Part shown: positions 33,210 to 40,754 of the stretch, piece after piece
How positions within the stretch are numbered: position 1 is the first letter of the stretch
How the letters are laid out: each line of letters begins with the position of its first letter
Assembly (NCBI RefSeq): GCF_028748065.1
Contig: NZ_CP118166.1
Span: 3,363,501 to 3,427,500, forward strand
DNA from: Hyphococcus flavus
GTDB taxonomy: Bacteria; Pseudomonadota; Alphaproteobacteria; Caulobacterales; Parvularculaceae
DNA length: 64,000 bases
Reading direction: 5' to 3'
Position numbers and translations under genes: made by a program
The notes under the pieces: generated by a model
The model's input: only the letters and a program-made list of their open reading frames with translations
The model's database searches: none
Told to the model about the DNA's origin: nothing

Positions 33210-35201
33210 CTAGTTGTTGTTCACAGTACCGATATTCACGTTCTGCGAGTTCGAGAACGTGCCGTTGCCGGTATTGCTGTTGTTGATGGTCAAGCCACGG
33301 TTGTTGTTCATCGTCTGGTTGTTGATGTTGCCTGTTGAGACAGGGCCAGAACCAGGGATGGTACCCATGTTGACGTTGCTGACAGAAGAAGACAGCTCAG
33401 TTGAGTTCAGCTGAACATCACCGATCCGCAACTCAAGCGTAACGTTGTTTGAATCGTTGACCGAGTTGTCTGAGTTGTTCGAGTTGTCAGAGTTGTCGAT
33501 CGTGACAGAACCGCTGTCGTTAGCAACAGCACCGCCGTCGCCGGTCGAGTTGTTGTCGGAAGCATCGATTTCAACGTTGACGTCAGTGTTGCCTGAGTCG
33601 TTGATCGAGTTATCCGAGTTATCGGAGTTATCCGAATTGTCGGAGCTATCCGAAGAAATAGCGACCGAGCCGTCATTGGCCGATGCGCCATTGTCGCCGG
33701 AAGATGCTTCGTCACTAGCGTCAACTGCAATGTCGGTATTGCCCGAATCATTGATCGAGTTGTCCGAGTTGTCCGAGTTGTCTGAATTGTCTGAGTTATC
33801 AGAGTTGTCGGAGTTGTCGGAGTTGTCGATTGACGAACCGTTATTCGCAGAACCGTTGTCGGCGCTGGAATTGTCGTTTCCGCTGTCATTGACATCCAGA
33901 TCGAGAACATCGCTGTCCTCGCCAGTGAACGCTTCGACGTTGTTCGAGTCGTTCGTAGAGTTGTCGGAATTGTCCGAGTTATCTGAATTGTCGTTTGCAG
34001 TAACGGCTACAGAGCCGTCGTTTGCAGCAGATGACTGGTTGTCAGCAGCGTTGTTGTCGCTGGCGTCAACCGCAACGTCGGTGTTACCCGAATCGCTGAT
34101 GTTGCCCGAATCGTTGATCGAGTTATCAGAGTTATCGGAGTTGTCCGAATTGTCGTTGCCCGAATCCTGAATGTTCAGGTCCGTGTTACCCGAGTCGTTG
34201 ATCGAGTTATCGGAGTTGTCCGAGTTGTCCGAGTTGTCGTTGCCGCTGTCGGAAACGTCAAGATCGAGCACATCAGAGTCGTCGCCCGTGAAAGCTTCGG
34301 TGTTGCCCGAATCATTCGTGGAGCTGTCCGAATTGTCATTTGAAGTAACAGCTACAGAACCGTCGTTTGCGGTCGAGCCGTTATCGCCTGACGAGTTGTC
34401 GTCGCTAGCGTCGACAGCAAGGTCCAGATTACCCGAATCGTTGATCGAATTATCTGAGTTGTCGGAATTATCGGAGTTATCCGAGTTATCCGAGTTGTCA
34501 TTGCCGCTGTCGGCTACGTCAACGTCGAGAACATCGCTGTCGTCGCCTGTGAAGGCGTCAACATCGGCATTGCCGGAGTCGTTGATCGAATTATCGGAAT
34601 TGTCCGAGTTGTCCGAATTGTCGTTGCCGTTGTCCTGAACGTCTACATCGAGACCGTCATTGTCTGATCCGTCGCCAGAGAAAGCGTCGACATCAGCATT
34701 GCCGGAGTCGTTGATGGAGTTGTCAGAGTTATCAGAGTTGTCGGAATTGTCCGAATTGTCTGAGTTGTCGTTGCCAGAATCGTCAACATCAATAACGTCG
34801 CTGTCGTCGCCTGTGAAGGCGTCTACATCGGCGTTGTTCGAGTCATTCGTCGAATTGTCGGAATTATCCGAGTTGTCCGAATTATCGTTGTTGTTGTCCT
34901 GAATGTCAGCGTCGATGCCGTCAGCATCGTCACCCTGGAACGCATCAACGTCAGCATTACCCGAGTCATTGACCGAGTTGTCTGAGTTGTTCGAGCTGTC
35001 GTTGTTGCTGTTGGATGTATTGTCGTTCAGGTTGTTGCTGAGAATGTCAGCATCAACAACGTCGTCGTCAGTCGTGTTGGACTGATCGCCGTCGCCGGTC
35101 TCCTGATCGCCAATGCCAGACTCGGAAGGTTGCGCCCATGCACTACCTGCCGAAACGAGCAACGCAGAAGCTGCGATCGTTGTTAAAAGCTTCAATTTCA
35201 C
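33210..35201 (-). CDS. giant Asn/Asp/Ser-repeat secreted protein (candidate major fibre subunit)
   Basis: A 663-residue protein with a clear signal peptide (KLKLLTTIAASALLVSAGSAWA). The mature part has about 11 modules, each starting with NDNSDNSDNSDNS and INDSGNTD, followed by either a DAFTGDDSDVLDLDV segment or a VAVDASDNNSSGDNG segment. It is extremely acidic, lacks Cys, and has almost no aromatic residues. The last 60 residues differ: LNSTELSSSVSN, then GLTINNSNTGNG...QNVNIG, the end motif of the two smaller secreted proteins. GTG start at 35201 is supported by GGGAG 7 bases upstream; no site supports 35234. A sigma-54 promoter lies about 120 bases upstream. Confidence 0.78.
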   Translation of the reverse strand: MKLKLLTTIAASALLVSAGSAWAQPSESGIGDQETGDGDQSNTTDDDVVDADILSNNLNDNTSNSNNDSSNNSDNSVNDSGNADVDAFQGDDADGIDADIQDNNNDNSDNSDNSDNSTNDSNNADVDAFTGDDSDVIDVDDSGNDNSDNSDNSDNSDNSDNSINDSGNADVDAFSGDGSDNDGLDVDVQDNGNDNSDNSDNSDNSINDSGNADVDAFTGDDSDVLDVDVADSGNDNSDNSDNSDNSDNSDNSINDSGNLDLAVDASDDNSSGDNGSTANDGSVAVTSNDNSDSSTNDSGNTEAFTGDDSDVLDLDVSDSGNDNSDNSDNSDNSINDSGNTDLNIQDSGNDNSDNSDNSDNSINDSGNISDSGNTDVAVDASDNNAADNQSSAANDGSVAVTANDNSDNSDNSDNSTNDSNNVEAFTGEDSDVLDLDVNDSGNDNSSADNGSANNGSSIDNSDNSDNSDNSDNSDNSDNSDNSINDSGNTDIAVDASDEASSGDNGASANDGSVAISSDSSDNSDNSDNSDNSINDSGNTDVNVEIDASDNNSTGDGGAVANDSGSVTIDNSDNSNNSDNSVNDSNNVTLELRIGDVQLNSTELSSSVSNVNMGTIPGSGPVSTGNINNQTMNNNRGLTINNSNTGNGTFSNSQNVNIGTVNNN
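33440..35000 (-). repeat. array of 9-base tandem repeats coding Asp-Asn-Ser
   Basis: Runs of degenerate 9-base units (plus-strand form GAGTTGTCC, with GAGTTATCG and GAATTGTCT variants) encode the DNS repeats. Third codon positions vary while the protein stays constant, so selection on the protein keeps the repeat. The complementary strand shows long open frames of Glu-Leu-Ser repeats, which are shadows. Confidence 0.85.
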
Positions 35202-35322
35202 TTGTCGTCTCCCACTTTGAGTTTCAACTAACAATGTGCGTCCCGCCCTCTCCGGTACTCCTTGGAGTAGAGCGCGATCACACAGCTGGGAGTACGTGTC
35301 CCCCCCAACGCATTAACTATTT

Positions 35323-35337
35323 GCAACGACCGTGCCA
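35323..35337 (-). promoter_or_regulatory. sigma-54 promoter for the repeat-protein gene
   Basis: On the minus strand TGGCAC-GGTCG-TTGC is an exact match to the -24/-12 consensus TGGCAC-N5-TTGC. The start of transcription would be near 35311, giving a leader of about 110 bases before the GTG at 35201. A sigma-54 activator gene is encoded in the same locus. Confidence 0.88.
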
Positions 35338-35440
35338 GTCCGTGACGGCACACGAGCTCCAATGGTTAACATTCGGTAAATGCTGTCTTAGAGGCGCATA
35401 TTCAGTACGGTTCAGGGGCAAAAACCATCTTTTTGCAACG

Positions 35441-35450
35441 CACAATTGTG
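35441..35450. promoter_or_regulatory. CACAATTGTG palindrome between the two sigma-54 promoters
   Basis: Perfect 10-base palindrome about 104 bases from the minus-strand sigma-54 promoter and 162 bases from the plus-strand one, a typical distance for an activator site. Binding is inferred only. Confidence 0.3.
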
Positions 35451-35515
35451 TTCAGTCTGTCAGCCAAGTGTTGAGTCCGCTAGGCGCCCGCTTCGTTAAT
35501 GCATCGATCAGGAGC

Positions 35516-35532
35516 AGGTGTTGGTAACACCT
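35516..35532. promoter_or_regulatory. candidate activator site between the two sigma-54 promoters
   Basis: AGGTGTT-GGT-AACACCT is a perfect 7-base dyad 80 bases upstream of the plus-strand sigma-54 promoter and about 180 bases upstream of the minus-strand one, the usual distance for an enhancer bound by a sigma-54 activator. Confidence 0.4.
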
Positions 35533-35611
35533 TGTTTGACCACCGCTTTGGATCAACCGGATACGTTGTCAGACGCCCAATTGCACCTGCTTCAATTCCG
35601 GCGTTTAATTC

Positions 35612-35626
35612 TGGCTTTAAGGTTGC
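35612..35626 (+). promoter_or_regulatory. sigma-54 promoter for the trypsin-like protease gene
   Basis: TGGCTT-TAAGG-TTGC keeps the invariant GG and GC with exactly 10 bases between and an intact TTGC; two positions differ from the TGGCAC box. Transcription would start near 35638, 26 bases before the ATG at 35664, which also argues against the longer open frame from 35499. Confidence 0.72.
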
Positions 35627-35663
35627 AAGGTCTTGGGGAAATGGTGGTTTCAGGAACAGGTCA

Positions 35664-37466
35664 ATGGGGGAAAATCAACTAGGCGGTGTATTGGGTCGAT
35701 ACCTGACAGCGATTGTTATCATCGCCGGCATCGCCTTGTTCATCAGTATTGAAACCGCGCGATATGCGGAAATTCGCCGCCTGCGTTCGGCAACGAATAC
35801 CCTTCAGGAAGATATTCAACGCGCGAATGAAAAGGCGGACGCCGCGCTTTCAGCTATTATTTCGCCTGAAACGCTCTCTTCTGCGCAGTCTTCGGTCTAT
35901 CTCATCGTCGTCAATGGATCAGCGCGTGGGACGGCTTTTGTCCTCGATAGAGACAAAGGCTTGCTGGTCACCGCAGCTCACGTCGCCAGCGAGTTGCCGC
36001 TGCAAGATGAAAACGCCTCAGTTTATATCCTTAACAGAAGCACGAAGGTTGCGATGAAAGTGCAAACCGTTCGGTTGCATGCTGGCTACGGTGCGTTTCG
36101 AACCCTGGTGGAGGATTATCAGCCTATCCGGAAAAACTCTTCCATCTATGCGCCTCAGGCAGCGCCTTTGCGCGATTTGGCCTTTGACGCTGCATTCATA
36201 ACGGTCGATAGCGCCGATGCCGAGACTGGCGAAAATCTGTTGGGTCCAAACTTCAGTTTGGCGCCTGAAGACCATCTTCTCGGTCTTGAGCCAGGCGCGC
36301 CAATCGCCGTTATTGGTTATCCCTACGACACCCTTGATGACGGTTTTGCCCCCGATTCTGCGATTCCCAGAATTGAACGCGGGGTGATTTCCGCCATAAC
36401 GCCGCCGCTCGATAATGTCGCCGAGGCCCAAAATCCGGTCACTGCGAATCTGATTATTCATCGCCTCTCTACGGCTGGCGGCAGCAGTGGAAGCCCGATC
36501 ATCAATGCAGCAGGAGAAGTTATCGGCATTCACACGCACGGAATCGAATCGGCGAGTTCCAATGCTGATGGCGCGGCGCAACGCGCCGAAGTGATCCTGG
36601 ACCTTTTCTCGTCAGATCGTGAAACTGACAGGCTAAACGAAGTTTTCTATCCGTCATGGCGGCGTCTTCTCTCCTATTGGGCCCGCGCGGAGGATAGTTT
36701 GCCGTGGTCGTTCTACATGGAGTACGCGCGACCGGACGAAACACCGCCGCCGCAAGTTCGTGAGTTCCAGATTGACAATTCGACGCCGTTCACTCGCGAC
36801 TTAATCCGGCAGGACTTCGAACCGGAAACAGAAACAAAACGCGTTGAAGCCAGTGATATTGATCTCGCCAAGATCAGTGATGAAGACGGCGACACCGGGA
36901 AACTGCGAGAAAGTTCGAGCTTCTTGCTGAACGAAAAGGGCGAATATGCCGAGCTCTGGCGCAGTGTTGACCGTAGCAGAGAAAACGTACTGTTCGCTTT
37001 TGATTACTCGCTTCGCTCAAAGCGCGGTTATTGCCCACTGAAAACCTATTGGCGCAAAAAGGGCGAAACCCGGCTTCAAGCGACACCGTTTCGCGCCTCC
37101 TTTGAACTGCATCTTCCCCCCACCCAAGAAGCGAACACCGAAGAATATCATATTGTTATACAGCGCCCAGCGGGCTGCGATCCGATCAGTAAAGAGTTCT
37201 TTTTCGGCAGCATTTCGTGGACTGGCGCCGAAGATCCGCTGACCACTGCCTCGCTCTCATCTAACCAAACCTCTCGTAACGAGGATGCGAAACATGAGTT
37301 TTATTCGAGGGTTTCTGAGGTTCAGAGCAGAATTGGCAAATTTATCAAATGCTTGCCGCCGATAAATGACGCAACGTCAGGCTGCACGGCGCCTGAATAT
37401 GTTGAATTGGCAAGCCGCGAAGACATGGCGCGCTACTTGCTCACTCAGTCTCAAAACGAAAACTAG
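35664..37466 (+). CDS. membrane-anchored trypsin-like serine protease
   Basis: A 600-residue protein with one N-terminal transmembrane helix (about residues 14-31), a short coiled coil (about 35-65) and a periplasmic trypsin-like domain. The triad is visible: His in GLLVTAAHVA, Asp in DLAFDAAFITVD, Ser in STAGGSSGSPI. The C-terminal 230 residues contain several Cys and no PDZ domain, unlike DegP/DegS; I do not recognise them. It is the first gene on the plus side of the fibre locus and has its own sigma-54 promoter, so it is probably co-regulated with secretion, for processing or quality control. Start chosen at 35664 by promoter position and AGGAACAGG upstream. Confidence 0.82.
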   Translation: MGENQLGGVLGRYLTAIVIIAGIALFISIETARYAEIRRLRSATNTLQEDIQRANEKADAALSAIISPETLSSAQSSVYLIVVNGSARGTAFVLDRDKGLLVTAAHVASELPLQDENASVYILNRSTKVAMKVQTVRLHAGYGAFRTLVEDYQPIRKNSSIYAPQAAPLRDLAFDAAFITVDSADAETGENLLGPNFSLAPEDHLLGLEPGAPIAVIGYPYDTLDDGFAPDSAIPRIERGVISAITPPLDNVAEAQNPVTANLIIHRLSTAGGSSGSPIINAAGEVIGIHTHGIESASSNADGAAQRAEVILDLFSSDRETDRLNEVFYPSWRRLLSYWARAEDSLPWSFYMEYARPDETPPPQVREFQIDNSTPFTRDLIRQDFEPETETKRVEASDIDLAKISDEDGDTGKLRESSSFLLNEKGEYAELWRSVDRSRENVLFAFDYSLRSKRGYCPLKTYWRKKGETRLQATPFRASFELHLPPTQEANTEEYHIVIQRPAGCDPISKEFFFGSISWTGAEDPLTTASLSSNQTSRNEDAKHEFYSRVSEVQSRIGKFIKCLPPINDATSGCTAPEYVELASREDMARYLLTQSQNEN

Positions 37467-37760
37467 AAGAAGGTTTTAAGCCGAACGCGTGTGCTCTCCC
37501 TTCGGGTACAATCCAAGGAAGAAAAAATGGCGAAAATAGCCGACTATTTTTGCTCAACAGCGGGATTCTTGTTGATTATTCCGGGCATTGTTCTAGCTTG
37601 CCCGAACGCAAAAGCGTTGTTGTGGTGTGGGAAAATACGTTGTCGCTGGTGGGCGGCGCGGGTGGCTGTGGGACCCGCCTCTTTTAGAGGCGAAAACTTA
37701 AGCCTGCTTTCCAAAATCCCGTTCTGCATTTGACGCGCCTGCATGCTTTGGGGGAAGCGA
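37467..37760 (+). other. gap between protease and regulator genes
   Basis: Contains a short open frame starting at 37527 after AAGGAAG (68 codons, one hydrophobic segment, several Cys) that I cannot support as a gene, and a small stem-loop CGCCTC-TTTTA-GAGGCG near 37676-37692. No convincing sigma-54 site is present. Confidence 0.4.
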
Positions 37761-38957
37761 ATGGACGATAACGATCACGACGGCCAAGGCCGAAATTCTA
37801 CATTCGACAGCGAATTCCCGAATGCGGGTTTTTCCCATTCTGTCTATTCGCCGTCAGGAAACGGCTATTCGGACGCCCCCGGTTCCGGTGCGCGTCAATC
37901 GAGCTTTATCAACCTGAAAAAAGTGTCTTCCGAGCGAAAGAACCGGAACACCGCCCGGCGTCCGGAACCCGGCCCGATCATTGGATCGAGCGCCGCAGCC
38001 GAAAAGCTGCGCGAAACTATCGCTCTTTATGCCGACAATGACGCGCCGGTGCTAATCACCGGAGAGACGGGTGTCGGCAAGGAACTGGTTGCGCGCCACC
38101 TTCATACGCAAAGCCGACGCGGTTCAGATCCCTTTTCTCCTTTAAATGCTGGCGCAGTACCTGAAACCCTTGCCGCATCAGAACTGTTCGGCCACTCTCG
38201 AGGCGCATTTACAGGCGCTATCGCCGAACGCGAAGGGGCGATTTCGCTCGCGAATGGCGGTGTCTTGTTTCTCGACGAGATCGGTGAAATGCCGCTTTCG
38301 ATTCAGACACACCTACTGCGCGTTCTGGAAGACGGCCTCGTCACAAAAGTCGGCGGAAAATCAGCGACAAAAACCGACTTCCGTTTGATTTCAGCGACGA
38401 ACGTACCGTTAAGCCAGCATGTTCAGGAAAAGAAGTTTCGTCGCGACCTGTATTATCGAATCAATGTCCTGTCCATTGACGTGCCGCCGCTACGCGCCCG
38501 CGCACATGACGCGGCTGAAATCGCCGAATCGTTCGTCGCCAGCTACGCGAAGGCTCAAGACAGGAAGATTACGCTATCTCCGAAAGCTTCGGATAAGCTT
38601 CTTACCCACGCCTATCCAGGCAACGTTCGTGAATTACGTAACGTCCTCGCACGTGCTGTCGTACATGCCATTGATGGGAAAATTCTACCCGAGCATATCG
38701 TGTTCGATCATGACTGCAGTTCGGCGACTGTGGAAAATACTGTGTTCGATATCGACGATGCAAAGAACCTTGTAAGCCGTTTTGTCATGATGAGGGCATT
38801 GCATATAAGCGATGGAAACGTCACTAAGGCGGCCGCACTGACGGGCCGGTCTAGAGGCACGTTCCACACTTTGAAAAAAAGCATTAAAGGTGATGACTTC
38901 GACGCCGCTTACCATCAGGTTTGCATAGACGTAAAAGCGCTGATCGATGGATGCTAA
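37761..38957 (+). CDS. sigma-54-dependent activator without receiver domain
   Basis: A 398-residue enhancer-binding protein that drives open-complex formation by sigma-54 polymerase. The AAA+ domain (about residues 72-300) has Walker A GETGVGKE, the sigma-54 contact loop GAFTGA, Walker B LFLDEIGE and the arginine-finger region [12 protein letters not shown]. The C terminus carries a Fis-type helix-turn-helix ([22 protein letters not shown], in part). The first 70 residues are low-complexity, with no receiver, GAF or PAS domain, so activity is probably set by a partner or by abundance, as in PspF. Start at 37761 follows GGGGGAAG. The OM-protein gene starts 18 bases after its stop. Confidence 0.93.
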   Translation: MDDNDHDGQGRNSTFDSEFPNAGFSHSVYSPSGNGYSDAPGSGARQSSFINLKKVSSERKNRNTARRPEPGPIIGSSAAAEKLRETIALYADNDAPVLITGETGVGKELVARHLHTQSRRGSDPFSPLNAGAVPETLAASELFGHSRGAFTGAIAEREGAISLANGGVLFLDEIGEMPLSIQTHLLRVLEDGLVTKVGGKSATKTDFRLISATNVPLSQHVQEKKFRRDLYYRINVLSIDVPPLRARAHDAAEIAESFVASYAKAQDRKITLSPKASDKLLTHAYPGNVRELRNVLARAVVHAIDGKILPEHIVFDHDCSSATVENTVFDIDDAKNLVSRFVMMRALHISDGNVTKAAALTGRSRGTFHTLKKSIKGDDFDAAYHQVCIDVKALIDGC

Positions 38958-38975
38958 ACGCCCATGGGGGAGAAT

Positions 38976-40751
38976 ATGAAAGTAAAGTTGTTATGCAATG
39001 CAGCCGCTATCGTTTTTGCTGGAACGGTCGCTGGCTCAGCTTATGCAAATCAGGACCCTTCGGTTAGCGATACGCCGGCTGGCGGCACGCAAATCCTCCC
39101 CAAGCCGTCAGTTGAAGAAGATCTCGTCTATCTCAAAGATATCGTTGCTTTGCAGACAATCCGGCTCGATGAAGCCGAAGAGCTGATTGAAAAGCAAAAT
39201 GCGTTGATCGAAGCGCAGGCACAGCAGTTACAAGCCCTGAATGCCGCAATGACGGCTATGGGCCAGTCCCCAGCTATGGCGGCGGCTGGAATGGGCGGTT
39301 CATATCGCGTTCAGTCCGGCGATACGCTTAGCGCGATTGCCCGCCGAAATAACACGACAGTCGCCGCACTTGCGGAAGCAAACAATCTGCGCGCGCCCTA
39401 CCCTCTCCGCGTTGGCGATACGCTGGCCGTGCCGGGCGCAGCTCCTGTTGCACAAACCCGCGTTGCGGCGGCGCCATCGACGCCGCCTCAACAGGCGCCG
39501 GCAAAAACTGCAAACAACACTGCACAACAATCCAGCACTGCGCAAAGTCAGGCCCAATCGCAATCGTCAACGCCGCAACCGACCCGCGTTGCTAGCAACA
39601 CGACGAGCGGCGGACAGAACAACGATCCACAAAATGAAGCGCTTCCCCAAGAAGTCGGCGTGCGCCCGGAAGACGAGAACGAACGTCCCTATCTGGCGAT
39701 ATTCTCTGACATTGGCGGCATTCTAACCCCCAAGGGCTCGCTATATCTCGAACCTGCTATCGATCACACAGTAACGTCAGACAATCGCTTCTTCTTCCAG
39801 GGAATTGAAATCGTCGACGCTGTCCTGATCGGCGCGATCGAGGCGACAGACAGTGACAGGCGTGCGCTGACGGAGAGCCTTGGTTTCCGTTATGGTCTGA
39901 CCAACCGAATGGAAATTGACGGACGCTTTTCATACGTCTCTCGAAAAGACCGCGTAACCGGCGTCGCTATTGACGATACGACGGCCACGACCCGCGATAT
40001 CGGCGGATATGGTTGGGGCGATGCTGAAATCGGCCTTCACTACCAGCTCAATAATGGCGTGAAGTTTCCATACACAGTTGCGAACGTCAGGGTAAAGGCG
40101 CCAACAGGCGAAGGTCCGTTTGAAGTCGATCGCAACCTTAATTCAGGCATCGAAACTGAATTGGCGGTCGGTTCCGGGTTCTGGACTGTTGAACCTAGCT
40201 TGACCTTTATCCTCGCGAGCGATCCTGCATCGCTTTATGCGAATATCGGATATCAGATGAACATGCCAACCTCACCTAACCAGGTGCTGGTTGATACATT
40301 CCCAGGCATGCAAGCAGGCACGACCCTAATACGGCAAACGTTGCAAGAGTTCGATCCTGGCGATGCTTTGCGAACGAGCATCGGCGTCGGGCTTTCGCTT
40401 AATGAGCGCTTGTCCCTGAACTTCGGTTATGACCAGAGCTATTTCTTCCGGTCCTCAACTGACTTTGAGTTTATTACAAGCGAGCCGGTTTTGTTGCCGG
40501 ATGACGGCGATCCCGATACGCCGCGCGTGCAAGACCGCGACCCAATGACTAACGCCCTTATTTTTGAGGATCCGGTTACAACGCTGCGGCGGACACAAAC
40601 ATCGACTGCGACTGTCGGGTCATTCCTGTTTGGCGGCTCCTACGCTGTGAACGACAGCCTGCGAATCAACCTGAACGGCGCCATCGGCGCCACGGACGAG
40701 GCGCCAGATGCACGGATTTCAATTCGTGCGCAGTACCGCCTGTTCGATTAA
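38976..40751 (+). CDS. outer-membrane beta-barrel with coiled coil and LysM domain (FapF-like)
   Basis: A 591-residue envelope protein. A signal peptide (to GSAYA-N) is followed by a coiled-coil stretch LVYLKDIVALQTIRLDEAEE to about residue 92, a LysM peptidoglycan-binding domain (YRVQSGDTLSAIARRN... to about 150), a Gln/Ser/Thr linker, and from about residue 240 a C-terminal barrel of alternating strands ending in QYRLF. FapF of Pseudomonas, the amyloid exporter, has a periplasmic coiled coil plus a barrel; the LysM insert is an addition that would fix the pore to the cell wall. Start at 38976 follows GGGGGAG. It forms an operon with the sigma-54 activator. Confidence 0.8.
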   Translation: MKVKLLCNAAAIVFAGTVAGSAYANQDPSVSDTPAGGTQILPKPSVEEDLVYLKDIVALQTIRLDEAEELIEKQNALIEAQAQQLQALNAAMTAMGQSPAMAAAGMGGSYRVQSGDTLSAIARRNNTTVAALAEANNLRAPYPLRVGDTLAVPGAAPVAQTRVAAAPSTPPQQAPAKTANNTAQQSSTAQSQAQSQSSTPQPTRVASNTTSGGQNNDPQNEALPQEVGVRPEDENERPYLAIFSDIGGILTPKGSLYLEPAIDHTVTSDNRFFFQGIEIVDAVLIGAIEATDSDRRALTESLGFRYGLTNRMEIDGRFSYVSRKDRVTGVAIDDTTATTRDIGGYGWGDAEIGLHYQLNNGVKFPYTVANVRVKAPTGEGPFEVDRNLNSGIETELAVGSGFWTVEPSLTFILASDPASLYANIGYQMNMPTSPNQVLVDTFPGMQAGTTLIRQTLQEFDPGDALRTSIGVGLSLNERLSLNFGYDQSYFFRSSTDFEFITSEPVLLPDDGDPDTPRVQDRDPMTNALIFEDPVTTLRRTQTSTATVGSFLFGGSYAVNDSLRINLNGAIGATDEAPDARISIRAQYRLFD

Positions 40752-40754
40752 AGC

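Noticed and set aside
33445-34902. Long Glu-Leu-Ser repeat open frames on the plus strand
   Set aside because: They are the complement of the Asp-Asn-Ser repeats; no start signal or promoter, and the minus frame has signal peptide, ribosome-binding site and promoter.
33420-35000. Regular repeats that could be mistaken for a CRISPR array
   Set aside because: Units are 9 bases, degenerate and in frame with a protein; there are no unique spacers of constant length and no cas genes.
35499-35663. Upstream extension of the trypsin-like protease (55 codons)
   Set aside because: The sigma-54 promoter at 35612-35626 and the membrane anchor after 35664 place the start at 35664.
37491-37733. Small open frame after the protease gene
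   Set aside because: It has a fair ribosome-binding site at 37527 but no recognisable protein and a Trp/Cys/Arg-rich end typical of non-coding frames.
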